NCBI RefSeq assembly: GCF_023715585.1
Contig: NZ_JAMBOK010000001.1
Span: forward strand, 186,001-250,000
Source of the DNA: Sporosarcina luteola
GTDB taxonomy: Bacteria > Bacillota > Bacilli > Bacillales_A > Planococcaceae
Direction: 5' to 3'
Length of the DNA: 64,000 bases
A model generated the notes under the pieces. It ran no database searches. It saw nothing but the letters and a program-made list of their open reading frames with translations, and had not been told where the DNA came from. A program made the translations under genes and the position numbers. Below, in pieces: positions 45,231-53,063 of this stretch (positions within the stretch are counted from its first letter, which is position 1; every line of letters begins with the position of its first letter).

Positions 45231-46403
45231 ATGCTGGATTTTGATACAAATGTCGATGCACTCGCAGTCATTAAGGTGATTGGAGTAGGTGGCGGCGGAA
45301 ATAACGCGGTTAATCGTATGATTGAACATGGAGTGCAAGGTGTTGAATTCATTGCAGTGAATACGGACGCCCAAGCGCTTAATTTATCCGAAGCTGGAGT
45401 GAAGCTGCAAATCGGAGCAAAATTGACTCGCGGACTTGGCGCGGGGGCAAATCCTGACGTTGGGAAAAAGGCGGCTGAAGAAAGCCGTGAACAAATAGAA
45501 GAGGCGCTTCGCGGCGCTGATATGGTGTTTGTTACTGCCGGTATGGGCGGAGGTACAGGGACAGGTGCGGCACCAGTGATCGCTCAAGTGGCAAAGGATC
45601 TTGGAGCGCTGACGGTAGGTGTTGTCACACGTCCATTCACTTTCGAAGGAAGAAAGCGCCAAACGCAGGCGATCGGTGGAATCGCGGCGATGAAAGAATC
45701 GGTAGACACGCTGATCGTCATTCCAAATGATAAATTGTTGGAGATTGTGGATAAAAACACGCCGATGCTTGAAGCATTCCGTGAAGCTGATAATGTTCTC
45801 CGTCAAGGGGTACAAGGAATTTCAGACTTGATCGCTGTTCCTGGACTTATCAACTTGGACTTTGCAGACGTGAAAACGATCATGTCCAATAAAGGTTCTG
45901 CACTTATGGGAATCGGCATGTCGACGGGTGAAAACCGTGCTGCAGAAGCTGCGAAAAAAGCCATTTCCAGCCCGCTTCTGGAAACGTCGATCGACGGAGC
46001 TAAAGGTGTCTTGATGAATATTACAGGCGGGTCCAACCTGAGCTTGTTTGAAGTTCAAGAAGCAGCGGATATTGTAGCTTCCGCTTCCGATGAAGATGTT
46101 AATATGATCTTCGGTTCTGTCATCAATGATGGATTGAAGGATGAAATCCTCGTTACAGTCATTGCAACAGGGTTCAGTGAAGAGCAATTGAGCGCTTCAA
46201 AGCCTTCAAGGAATCCAGGATTCGGTGCTCCACGTCAACGTGAACGAGAAAGAGAACCACAGACTATTCAACAGCCTTCACATACACGACGTGAAGAGCC
46301 GCAACAGCATTTCCAACAGCCTGAGCCGACTAGGCAGCAGCAAGGCCATCAGCAAGAGGACGCGTTGGACATTCCGACGTTCTTGCGCAATCGCAGAAGA
46401 TAA
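45231..46403 (+). CDS. ftsZ: Cell division GTPase FtsZ
   Basis: Tubulin-like Z-ring protein (390 aa). [11 protein letters not shown], the GTP loop [12 protein letters not shown] and [11 protein letters not shown] are conserved. A Gln/Arg/Glu-rich linker (about 320-375) leads to the C-terminal peptide [11 protein letters not shown] that binds FtsA and SepF. A strong terminator follows. Confidence 0.99.
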   Translation: MLDFDTNVDALAVIKVIGVGGGGNNAVNRMIEHGVQGVEFIAVNTDAQALNLSEAGVKLQIGAKLTRGLGAGANPDVGKKAAEESREQIEEALRGADMVFVTAGMGGGTGTGAAPVIAQVAKDLGALTVGVVTRPFTFEGRKRQTQAIGGIAAMKESVDTLIVIPNDKLLEIVDKNTPMLEAFREADNVLRQGVQGISDLIAVPGLINLDFADVKTIMSNKGSALMGIGMSTGENRAAEAAKKAISSPLLETSIDGAKGVLMNITGGSNLSLFEVQEAADIVASASDEDVNMIFGSVINDGLKDEILVTVIATGFSEEQLSASKPSRNPGFGAPRQREREREPQTIQQPSHTRREEPQQHFQQPEPTRQQQGHQQEDALDIPTFLRNRRR

Positions 46404-46420
46404 TAAATAATAGAATTTCA

Positions 46421-46465
46421 AGTTCTCCGGCAGTCCGATTGGGACATGCCGGAGAACTTTTTTTG
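46421..46465 (+). terminator. Terminator after ftsZ
   Basis: A 13-bp perfect stem (46421-46433 with 46448-46460) is followed by a T-run, closing the mra-fts cluster. Confidence 0.93.
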
Positions 46466-46566
46466 CTTGCATTCCGCTGCAACATAACAATTATCGTTTG
46501 CAACAGCAAACGAGTTCGTAACAAAACGAATATTGTTCACAACAAAACCCGTCCCTCCGCTATTCA

Positions 46567-46631
46567 TGTCGAATATTTACTATAAATTATCCCTTGTTCC
46601 GACAAACATTGCGGTCACGGAATGTTATCCT
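46567..46631 (+). promoter_or_regulatory. Spo0A-type boxes and spaced promoter candidate for spoIIGA
   Basis: TGTCGAA (46567-46573) is a perfect 0A box. TTCCGACAAA (46598-46607) contains a near match on the other strand. CCGACA (46599-46604) and TATCCT (46626-46631) are 21 bp apart, recalling the unusual long spacing of the Spo0A-activated spoIIG promoter. Two short palindromes (CGTTTG/CAAACG and TTCGT/ACGAA) lie just upstream at 46494-46531. Confidence 0.4.
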
Positions 46632-46653
46632 TACGTACAAGGAGGGCAGGCTG

Positions 46654-47514
46654 ATGTATGGAGAACTCATTATCGGCATTAACATGGTCTTCAATTATGC
46701 GATTTTGTCCTTTGCGAACCGAATGGTCAAGGCACAAGCTACTAGGCTTCGCCTATTGCTCGCTTCATTTGCAGGCGCATTGCCCGTCGTGGTTTTCCCT
46801 GATTCCTGGCTCGCCATCTTTGTGGCTTTCGGTGTAATGATTGTCTGTGCATTCGGGATAGCACTTGCTCATATCGGCAACCCAGCTGTCATCGTACTAG
46901 TCGGTGCACTTTTTGCGGGCGGCGCGCTAACGGTCTTCACGGATAAGTTCATGTTTTCAAATTCAAAGTCTACAGTTTTCCTCAGTGCACTTTTAGCTTA
47001 TGTTTTTCTGTATTTACTAAAGACCAAGTGGTTGGATGTAAGAATGGCCCGACAACTGTCCTCCTATTCTGTTGAGACGGTGTTGTACATGTGGAATGAA
47101 ACAATTCCTATTCCCAGTTTCATCGATACAGGAAATCGATGCACAGAACCACTTTCCGGTGAACCGGTGCATTTTGTTTCATTTAAATCAGTGGAACGCT
47201 TTATGCCTGATGAGTTGAAAGGCCCTTTACTTGCATGGAAAACAGAAGATATGCCCCAACTTTCAACTTTCCCAAAGAAATTCCAAAAAAGTTTGCGGTT
47301 GATCCGTCTCCAAACCGTCCAAGGTGCTTCCTGGGCGGTCGGTTTTAAGTTCGACAGATGGGTCATCGGAGAAGGGAGTGAGCTGCCAGTAGGCTATATC
47401 GTCTTTACTAAGCAGGATAACCGTTATCCGGAAGGGGCAGGCGCCATTATGCATGCTTCCGCATTAGAATCCATTACAACCGAAAGGGGAACCAGTCATG
47501 TTGCAGGGACTTAA
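46654..47514 (+). CDS. spoIIGA: Sporulation sigma-E factor-processing peptidase
   Basis: Membrane aspartic protease that matures pro-SigE in the mother cell after a forespore signal. Five N-terminal hydrophobic segments are followed by a soluble protease domain with [17 protein letters not shown] (catalytic Asp about residue 158). 286 residues. ATG 46654 follows AAGGAGGG. It overlaps sigE by 17 bp. Confidence 0.95.
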   Translation: MYGELIIGINMVFNYAILSFANRMVKAQATRLRLLLASFAGALPVVVFPDSWLAIFVAFGVMIVCAFGIALAHIGNPAVIVLVGALFAGGALTVFTDKFMFSNSKSTVFLSALLAYVFLYLLKTKWLDVRMARQLSSYSVETVLYMWNETIPIPSFIDTGNRCTEPLSGEPVHFVSFKSVERFMPDELKGPLLAWKTEDMPQLSTFPKKFQKSLRLIRLQTVQGASWAVGFKFDRWVIGEGSELPVGYIVFTKQDNRYPEGAGAIMHASALESITTERGTSHVAGT

Positions 47515-48211
47515 AAAATGGTTGTCGATCGTAAAGAGCTTCTTTTTCAGGAAAAAGAGCGGTACGTATTATATCGGTGGCCATGAATCGCTTCCAAAGC
47601 CATTAACAAGAGATGAAGAGGCAATTGCAATTCGGGCTTTTATGGAAGGGGACATGGATGCCAGGGATACACTCATTGAAAAGAACCTTCGTCTTGTTGT
47701 TTACATTGCCCGTCGTTTTGATAACACGAATACGCATATTGAAGATTTAATTAGCATCGGGACAATCGGACTTATAAAAGCGATCGAAACATTTAAAGCC
47801 GATCGTAATATTAAATTGGCGACATATGCTTCAAGATGCATTGAAAATGAGATACTTATGCATTTAAGAAAAACGAACAGGACACGGTCGGAGATTTCAT
47901 TTGATGAACCGTTAAATTCCGATGCCGATGGAAATGAGCTGCTGTTGTCTGACATTCTGGGGACGGATGAGCATATTATCATCGACGACGTTGAAAAGAA
48001 ATTAGAAAGGCAACATATGATTGAAGCGATCAGCACTTTGGACGAACGGGAGAAATATATAATGGAATGCCGCTTCGGATTGACTGGAAGACTTGAAATG
48101 ACGCAAAAAGAAGTTGCAGAACTACTTGGCATTTCTCAGTCTTATATATCGCGTCTTGAAAAGAAAATCATCTCAGATCTTCGTGACAGGCTGAATCACC
48201 CTATTGCCTGA
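47498..48211 (+). CDS. sigE: RNA polymerase sporulation sigma factor SigE (pro-sigma-E)
   Basis: Mother-cell sigma factor (237 aa). The basic/hydrophobic N-terminus ([16 protein letters not shown]) is the pro-sequence, and TYYIGG marks the SpoIIGA cleavage region. Region 2 ([17 protein letters not shown], [15 protein letters not shown]), -10 recognition ([17 protein letters not shown]) and region 4 ([19 protein letters not shown]) are clear. ATG lies inside the end of spoIIGA. Confidence 0.97.
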   Translation: MLQGLKKWLSIVKSFFFRKKSGTYYIGGHESLPKPLTRDEEAIAIRAFMEGDMDARDTLIEKNLRLVVYIARRFDNTNTHIEDLISIGTIGLIKAIETFKADRNIKLATYASRCIENEILMHLRKTNRTRSEISFDEPLNSDADGNELLLSDILGTDEHIIIDDVEKKLERQHMIEAISTLDEREKYIMECRFGLTGRLEMTQKEVAELLGISQSYISRLEKKIISDLRDRLNHPIA

Positions 48212-48237
48212 TGGTTGAAATTGGCGAATTGGATTTC

Positions 48238-48266
48238 GCATATTCCGCAAGTGTGAGGACAAACTA
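48238..48266 (+). promoter_or_regulatory. SigF-type promoter candidate of sigG
   Basis: GCATA (48238-48242), 14 bp, then GGACAAACTA (48257-48266) resembles the SigF pattern GYATA plus GG-rich -10. In B. subtilis spoIIIG is transcribed by SigF in the forespore. Confidence 0.45.
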
Positions 48267-48304
48267 TTTTGTACAGTCATCTACAGAATGCGGAGGAAAA
48301 GCGA

Positions 48305-49087
48305 ATGATGCGTACAAGAGTTGAAATCTGTGGTATCGATACGTCCAATTTGCCCTTACTGACAAATGAAGTGATGAAAGAAACGTTTATCCGGCTTCAG
48401 AGTGGTGACGAATCGGCAAGAGAAGAGCTGGTAATCGGAAACTTGCGGTTAGTTTTAAGTCTTGTTCAAAGGTTTGCTTATAGGGGGGAGCAAGCAGACG
48501 ATCTATTCCAGGTTGGTTGCATTGGATTATTGAAGTCCATTGATAACTTCGATTTGAAACATAATGTCCGATTTTCAACATATGCCGTTCCGATGATTAT
48601 CGGTGAAATCAAAAGACATTTAAGAGACCATCATGCCATTAGGGTATCCAGATCACTCCGGGATATAGCCTATAAAGCAATCAGGGCGAAGGAACAATTT
48701 GTGAATGATCATCAGAAAGAGCCTAGAATATCTGATCTTTCAGAAGCGACGGGCATTCCCGAGGATGATATTTTATTTGCTTTGGATGCAATTCAAGATC
48801 CGATGTCCCTTCATGAACCGATGAATGGCGAAGGCGGTGATCCGGTTTATATTATGGATCAGTTGCAGGATAAGAAAGTATCGGAAGAACGTTGGTTGAC
48901 GTATGTGTCGGTGAAGGAGACTGTGTCTGGCATGACGGAAAGGCAGCAGCTTATTCTTTCCAAACGATTCTATTTAGGGCAGACGCAAACCGAAATTGCA
49001 AAAGAACTAGGCATTTCCCAAGCTCAAATTTCAAGACTTGAGAAAAACGCGATTCAAATTATCAGAGATGGTATGGAGAATAAATAA
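48305..49087 (+). CDS. sigG: RNA polymerase sporulation sigma factor SigG
   Basis: Forespore sigma factor (260 aa, same length as in B. subtilis). VEICGIDTSNLPLL at the N-terminus, DDLFQVGCIGLLKSIDNFD, FSTYAVPMIIGEIKRHLRD, IRVSRSLRDIAYKA and GISQAQISRLEK are characteristic. ATG 48305 is 8 nt after GGAGG; the longer frame from 48269 has no Shine-Dalgarno. Directly downstream of spoIIGA-sigE as usual. Confidence 0.97.
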   Translation: MMRTRVEICGIDTSNLPLLTNEVMKETFIRLQSGDESAREELVIGNLRLVLSLVQRFAYRGEQADDLFQVGCIGLLKSIDNFDLKHNVRFSTYAVPMIIGEIKRHLRDHHAIRVSRSLRDIAYKAIRAKEQFVNDHQKEPRISDLSEATGIPEDDILFALDAIQDPMSLHEPMNGEGGDPVYIMDQLQDKKVSEERWLTYVSVKETVSGMTERQQLILSKRFYLGQTQTEIAKELGISQAQISRLEKNAIQIIRDGMENK

Positions 49088-49096
49088 TCTTTACAA

Positions 49097-49127
49097 AAAC
49101 GCATTGCCTCGGCATTGCGTTTTTTTG
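49097..49127 (+). terminator. Terminator after sigG
   Basis: AAACGCATTGCC pairs with GGCATTGCGTTT with one mismatch and a 2-nt loop, followed by a T-run. Confidence 0.85.
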
Positions 49128-49155
49128 GGCGGTTGTGCATACGCTGTAGAAAGGA

Positions 49156-49545
49156 AATAAATGAGTTCCATAAAAATTGGGTTTAGCTTTTCGTTCCAGC
49201 ACTCGCTTTACGCTGGCGTTGCCATTCGAACCACGAAGAGTTAGATACTCTCGAAACGCCCAGCTTTTACTCGCAAAAGCAATCTTTGTAACGACTTTCG
49301 CAGGAGTCTCGCGCTTGCACTTCAAACATCAGTACTAAGAAATAGAAATTTTTTATCAACAGAAACTTACTGTGAAGTTTGTAAAGTAACTGTTTTTTAA
49401 TTTGTTGATTGTAACGGAAGGCGGCGACTCCTGCGGGAAAGCGGGACAGGGGAGACCCCGCAGGCAACAAAGCGCAGCGTAGCGGACGAGGAGGCTCACC
49501 GCCCGCCCGCGGAAAGCGTCCGCCTGGAGTGGAAATCAATTTATT
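49156..49545. repeat. GC-rich structured repeat region between sigG and ylmC
   Basis: No gene is seen in 49128-49565. The left part (49156-49333) carries several hairpins: CCAGC/GCTGG, AGAGT-tagat-ACTCT, GCTTTT/AAAAGC. The right part (49414-49540) has CCTGCGGG (49430-49437) with CCCGCAGG (49457-49464) and GCGGAC (49482-49487) with GTCCGC (49518-49523). Both contain an ACTCCTGCG-like core in opposite orientation, so they may be related halves. The right part resembles a dispersed repeat I associate with Bacillales genomes. Confidence 0.55.
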
Positions 49546-49565
49546 TATCAGAGGAGGGAATATCA

Positions 49566-49808
49566 ATGCGTTTTTCGGACTTGCAGAAGAAAGAAGTGAT
49601 TGAAGTGAAAAAGGGCTCGTTTCTAGGATTTGTACAGGACGCGACAATTGATATGAAAAACGGCAAAATTGACGTACTGCAAATAGGTGGAGCAGAAAGA
49701 TCCCTTTTCTTAGAATCGAAAATGAAGGATTTGAAACAAATTAAGTATGACGACGTCCTTACAATCGGAAAAGATATCGTATTAGTAGGCAAAAAGACTG
49801 ATAAATGA
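49566..49808 (+). CDS. ylmC: YlmC/YmxH family PRC-barrel-like protein
   Basis: 80-residue protein with MRFSDLQKKEVIEVKKGSFLG and GKIDVLQIGG, typical of YlmC/YmxH sporulation-associated PRC-barrel proteins; function unknown. The Shine-Dalgarno is GAGGAGGG. B. subtilis ylmD, which follows ylmC there, is absent. Confidence 0.9.
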   Translation: MRFSDLQKKEVIEVKKGSFLGFVQDATIDMKNGKIDVLQIGGAERSLFLESKMKDLKQIKYDDVLTIGKDIVLVGKKTDK

Positions 49809-49870
49809 AGACTAATCATTGATATGTGTCCATCCAATTGATACAATAAAGCAAAGTAAGCAGAAAGACA

Positions 49871-50575
49871 GTGATTTTATTGGACACACTTCAACAGCGT
49901 ATGCAAAAAATAGAACAAGAAATTCAAGCAGCATGTGACCGATCGGGAAGGAAACGTCAAGACATAACAGTCGTAGCGGTAACAAAGCAAGTATCTGCAA
50001 CAAGGGCACTGGAAGTCATCGAACTCGGTATTACGGACCTTGGCGAAAATCGCTCGGAAGGACTTCTCACAAAGCAGGATAGCATCCAATTCGAGGAGCT
50101 CTACTGGCACTTCATCGGTAATGTGCAAAGCAGGAAAGTGAAGGATATTATCGACCAAGTCGATTTTCTCCATTCACTTGATCGGCTCAGCATTGCAAAA
50201 GAGATTCAAAAACGTGCCTCCGCTACGGTCGACTGCTTTGTTCAAGTGAATGTATCGGGGGAAGAGTCCAAGTCAGGGCTGCAGCCTGACGACTTGGAGG
50301 AATTCGTACTTCAATTGGCCGAATATGATATGATCCGGGTTGTAGGCTTGATGACGATGGCTCCATTCACGGAGGATGAGGAATGGATTCGAACAACTTT
50401 CCGTTCATTGCGTGAACTTCGTGACAAACTTGTCGAGAAAGAACTGGATCATGCACCATGCACTTTATTATCTATGGGAATGTCAAATGATTTTGCCATT
50501 GCTATTGAAGAAGGTGCAACTCACGTTAGAATCGGAACTGCATTAGTCGGAACGGAGAGCGAGGGAGACGAATGA
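49871..50575 (+). CDS. ylmE: PLP homeostasis protein (YggS family)
   Basis: Fold-III PLP-binding protein (234 aa) controlling pyridoxal phosphate levels. The PLP lysine lies in [62 protein letters not shown] match the family. The start (GTG 49871 or TTG 49880) has only a weak Shine-Dalgarno. It overlaps sepF by ATGA. Confidence 0.94.
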   Translation: MILLDTLQQRMQKIEQEIQAACDRSGRKRQDITVVAVTKQVSATRALEVIELGITDLGENRSEGLLTKQDSIQFEELYWHFIGNVQSRKVKDIIDQVDFLHSLDRLSIAKEIQKRASATVDCFVQVNVSGEESKSGLQPDDLEEFVLQLAEYDMIRVVGLMTMAPFTEDEEWIRTTFRSLRELRDKLVEKELDHAPCTLLSMGMSNDFAIAIEEGATHVRIGTALVGTESEGDE

Positions 50576-51021
50576 GCATAAAAAGACGATTTGAGAAATG
50601 GTTCTATCTTGATGAAGAAGAGGAATTCCAGCAAGAGCAGCCTGTCCGGGAGCAGCAGCCCGTACAAGAGCAACAGCCGAGAAGGGCGGTTGCGCGGAAG
50701 CCGCAAGTTGCGGAAGCACCACAGCAACCAGGAACAGTCGTCAGCTTGCAGAGCATCCAGAAATCTTCAAAGGTCGTTCTTTTCGAACCGCGTGTATACG
50801 CAGAAGCACAAGATATTTCGGAGCATTTAAAGAATAAAAGAGCCGTTGTCGTCAATTTGCAGAGAATCGAGCGTGATCAAGGGATCCGCATCGTCGATTT
50901 TCTAAGCGGGACCGTCTATGCACTTGGCGGAGATATTCAACGGATCGGCACTGACATTTTCTTATGCGTGCCGGAGAACGTAGAAGTGGCTGGTACCATT
51001 TCGGATTTTTTTGAGAGATAG
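50572..51021 (+). CDS. sepF: Cell division protein SepF
   Basis: Z-ring anchor and cross-linker (149 aa): an N-terminal amphipathic helix ([12 protein letters not shown]), a Gln/Glu-rich disordered linker (about 17-48), and a C-terminal SepF domain ([41 protein letters not shown]). Coupled to ylmE by a 4-bp overlap. Confidence 0.95.
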   Translation: MSIKRRFEKWFYLDEEEEFQQEQPVREQQPVQEQQPRRAVARKPQVAEAPQQPGTVVSLQSIQKSSKVVLFEPRVYAEAQDISEHLKNKRAVVVNLQRIERDQGIRIVDFLSGTVYALGGDIQRIGTDIFLCVPENVEVAGTISDFFER

Positions 51022-51040
51022 GATTGGATGAGGTGTACAG

Positions 51041-51337
51041 ATGGGACTAATAGAAATAGTTAATTTGCTTTTCTCGATACTAATACGGGCAATAGAATTA
51101 TACTCGATACTCCTCATCATTTATATATTGATGTCATGGGTGCCTGCATCACGTGAGACAAAATTCGGGATTTTCTTGGGAAAGATCACTGAACCTTATT
51201 TAGGTTTTTTCCGCAAGTTCATCCCTCCGCTAGGAATGATCGATATATCACCGATCGTCGCAATATTCGTTTTGAATTACTTGATTTCGAGCGGGATACG
51301 GGAAGTATATCGCTTGATCATAGCCTCACTCATGTGA
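51041..51337 (+). CDS. ylmG: YggT family membrane protein
   Basis: 98 residues with two hydrophobic helices and the conserved ITEPYLGFFRKFIPPLGMIDISPIVA loop region of the YggT family, conserved beside sepF. Function unknown; linked to division or osmotic tolerance in other bacteria. Confidence 0.92.
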   Translation: MGLIEIVNLLFSILIRAIELYSILLIIYILMSWVPASRETKFGIFLGKITEPYLGFFRKFIPPLGMIDISPIVAIFVLNYLISSGIREVYRLIIASLM

Positions 51338-51374
51338 GGTTTTTTCTATAAGGTTCGCTAAGGAGACGTTCAAC

Positions 51375-52151
51375 ATGGATTCGATCATACAACATTTCAG
51401 AAAAGAAGAGCAGCCGTTTATTGAAACGGTAGTCGGGTGGACGAGGGAAGTAGAGGATACTTATTCTCCGAAGCTTACAGGCTTTCTTGATCCGAGGCAG
51501 ATCTTCATTTTGAACTCCATCGTCAAAAGCACCGGTCTGCAATTCGGAGTCCATGGCGCATTCCAAGAGCCTGAAAGACAGCGAGCATTGATTTACCCGG
51601 ATTATTTTGAACCGGAAGACAATGATTTCCAAGTGTCGATCTTTACGATTAGATATCCAGCGAAATTCATGACGCTTGAGCACAAAGATATATTAGGCTC
51701 TATTATGGCGCTTGGCATCGACCGTTCAAAATTCGGAGATATCCGTTTGGAGGGAGACCTCGTACAATTCGCCGTCGCAGAGGAGATGAAGGATTACCTT
51801 TTCGCGAATTTAACGTCGATCGGCAAGTCTAAAGTACGAGTGGAAGAGCTTGGACCTTCTGATGAACTAATTGTGCTGGCAGAATCGTGGAAGGAAGAGC
51901 TTCACACGATCAGCTCGCTGAGGCTTGACTCGCTTGTTGCTTCGTTGGTGAATTGTCCGCGCCAAAAAGCGGTATCGCTCATCCAAAATGATAAAGTGAA
52001 AGTGAATCATGTTGTCCGCGATCAGCAAGCTTTCGAAGTGAATGAATCAGATATTCTTTCAATTAGAGGCTCAGGCCGTTTTAAGGTCTTGTCGATAGAA
52101 GGACGGACACGAAAAGACAAAATACGGTTGTTGATTGGTAGGTTAGAATGA
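51375..52151 (+). CDS. ylmH: S4-domain RNA-binding protein YlmH
   Basis: 258 residues: an N-terminal YlmH domain (FLDPRQIFIL, GAFQEPERQRALIYP) and a C-terminal S4 domain (LRLDSLVASLVNCPRQKAVSLIQNDKVKVNH). In B. subtilis YlmH acts in rescue of stalled ribosomes. ATG follows AAGGAGACG. Confidence 0.93.
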   Translation: MDSIIQHFRKEEQPFIETVVGWTREVEDTYSPKLTGFLDPRQIFILNSIVKSTGLQFGVHGAFQEPERQRALIYPDYFEPEDNDFQVSIFTIRYPAKFMTLEHKDILGSIMALGIDRSKFGDIRLEGDLVQFAVAEEMKDYLFANLTSIGKSKVRVEELGPSDELIVLAESWKEELHTISSLRLDSLVASLVNCPRQKAVSLIQNDKVKVNHVVRDQQAFEVNESDILSIRGSGRFKVLSIEGRTRKDKIRLLIGRLE

Positions 52152-52245
52152 TTTTTCAGACAACCAGTGGAAAAACTGGTGTCTTATCTGGTGAGGGCAT
52201 GTATAATAGGAATTAGAAGATTTACTTGAAAGGGAGGAACAACAA

Positions 52246-52752
52246 ATGGCATTGTCACCACTCGACATACATAATAAAGAGTTCAGCCGCGGCTTCCGTG
52301 GATATGATGAAGATGAAGTGAACGAATTTCTAGAACAGATCATGAAGGATTATGAAAATGTCCTGGAAGAGAATAAAATGTTGAAAACCAGTTTGAGCGA
52401 TACGAAAGATAAAATATCCCATTTCAACTCAATCGAAGAGACTTTACAGAAATCGATTCTAATCGCCCAGGAAGCAGCCGAAGATGTCCGACGTAACTCG
52501 GTGCAGGAATCGAAACTAATTGTAAAAGAAGCGGAGAAGAATGCGGACCGCATTGTGAATGAAGCATTGTCACGAGCCCGTAAAATCGCAATGGAAATTG
52601 AGGACCTGAAAAAACAATCGAAAGTGTTCAGAAACCGTTTTCGCATGTTGATTGAAGCCCAACTCGATATGATCAAGACAGATGACTGGGAAAAACTTCT
52701 TGAATACGAGCCGGAGACAGAACATTTGGAATCCGCTGCGGATGTGGAATGA
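52246..52752 (+). CDS. divIVA: Cell-division initiation protein DivIVA
   Basis: Curvature-sensing coiled-coil protein (168 aa). N-terminal MALSPLDIHNKEFSRGFRGYDEDEVNEFL is the membrane-binding and crossed-loop region, followed by two coiled-coil stretches (about 25-60 and 65-145). In spore formers it organises poles and tethers the origin. ATG follows AAGGGAGG. Confidence 0.96.
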   Translation: MALSPLDIHNKEFSRGFRGYDEDEVNEFLEQIMKDYENVLEENKMLKTSLSDTKDKISHFNSIEETLQKSILIAQEAAEDVRRNSVQESKLIVKEAEKNADRIVNEALSRARKIAMEIEDLKKQSKVFRNRFRMLIEAQLDMIKTDDWEKLLEYEPETEHLESAADVE

Positions 52753-52761
52753 CACGGAAGC

Positions 52762-52791
52762 TTGACATTCTATTCCCTTCACACATATAAT
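52762..52791 (+). promoter_or_regulatory. SigA promoter of ileS
   Basis: Perfect TTGACA (52762-52767) and TATAAT (52786-52791) with an 18-bp spacer, just upstream of the T-box leader. Confidence 0.85.
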
Positions 52792-52799
52792 AATGACAT

Positions 52800-53043
52800 T
52801 ATAAGCAGGAACAGGCGTTGAAAGAGAGAGTACTTTCCGACATTCAAGTATAGCGAGCCAGGGGCGGTGGGAGCCTGGTCTGAAACGGGAACGAAAATCA
52901 CTCCAGAGCCGGATTGACGAAAATTGATCCCGGATGCACCCCGTTATGGTGTTCTGAGAGGCAGTATGACATCATCATTCTGCAACTAGGGTGGTAACGC
53001 GAGAATAATCCCTCGTCCCTTTATTAGGGACGGGGTTTTTTTA
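52800..53043 (+). ncRNA. T-box riboswitch leader of ileS
   Basis: Leader that senses uncharged tRNA-Ile. The T-box core AGGGTGGTAACGCGAG lies at 52988-53003 (one base differs from the usual GGNACCGCG). The terminator stem CCTCGTCCCT/AGGGACGGGG with a T-run lies at 53011-53043. A likely Ile specifier ATC is at 52897-52899 in an A-rich internal loop, though I did not fold stem I in full. This accounts for most of the 311-bp gap before ileS. Confidence 0.93.
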
Positions 53044-53063
53044 TATTTAAAGGAGGAAACAAT

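Noticed and set aside
49128..49413. Remnant of ylmA or another protein gene between sigG and ylmC
   Set aside because: No frame shows recognisable protein motifs; the stretch is dominated by short inverted repeats.
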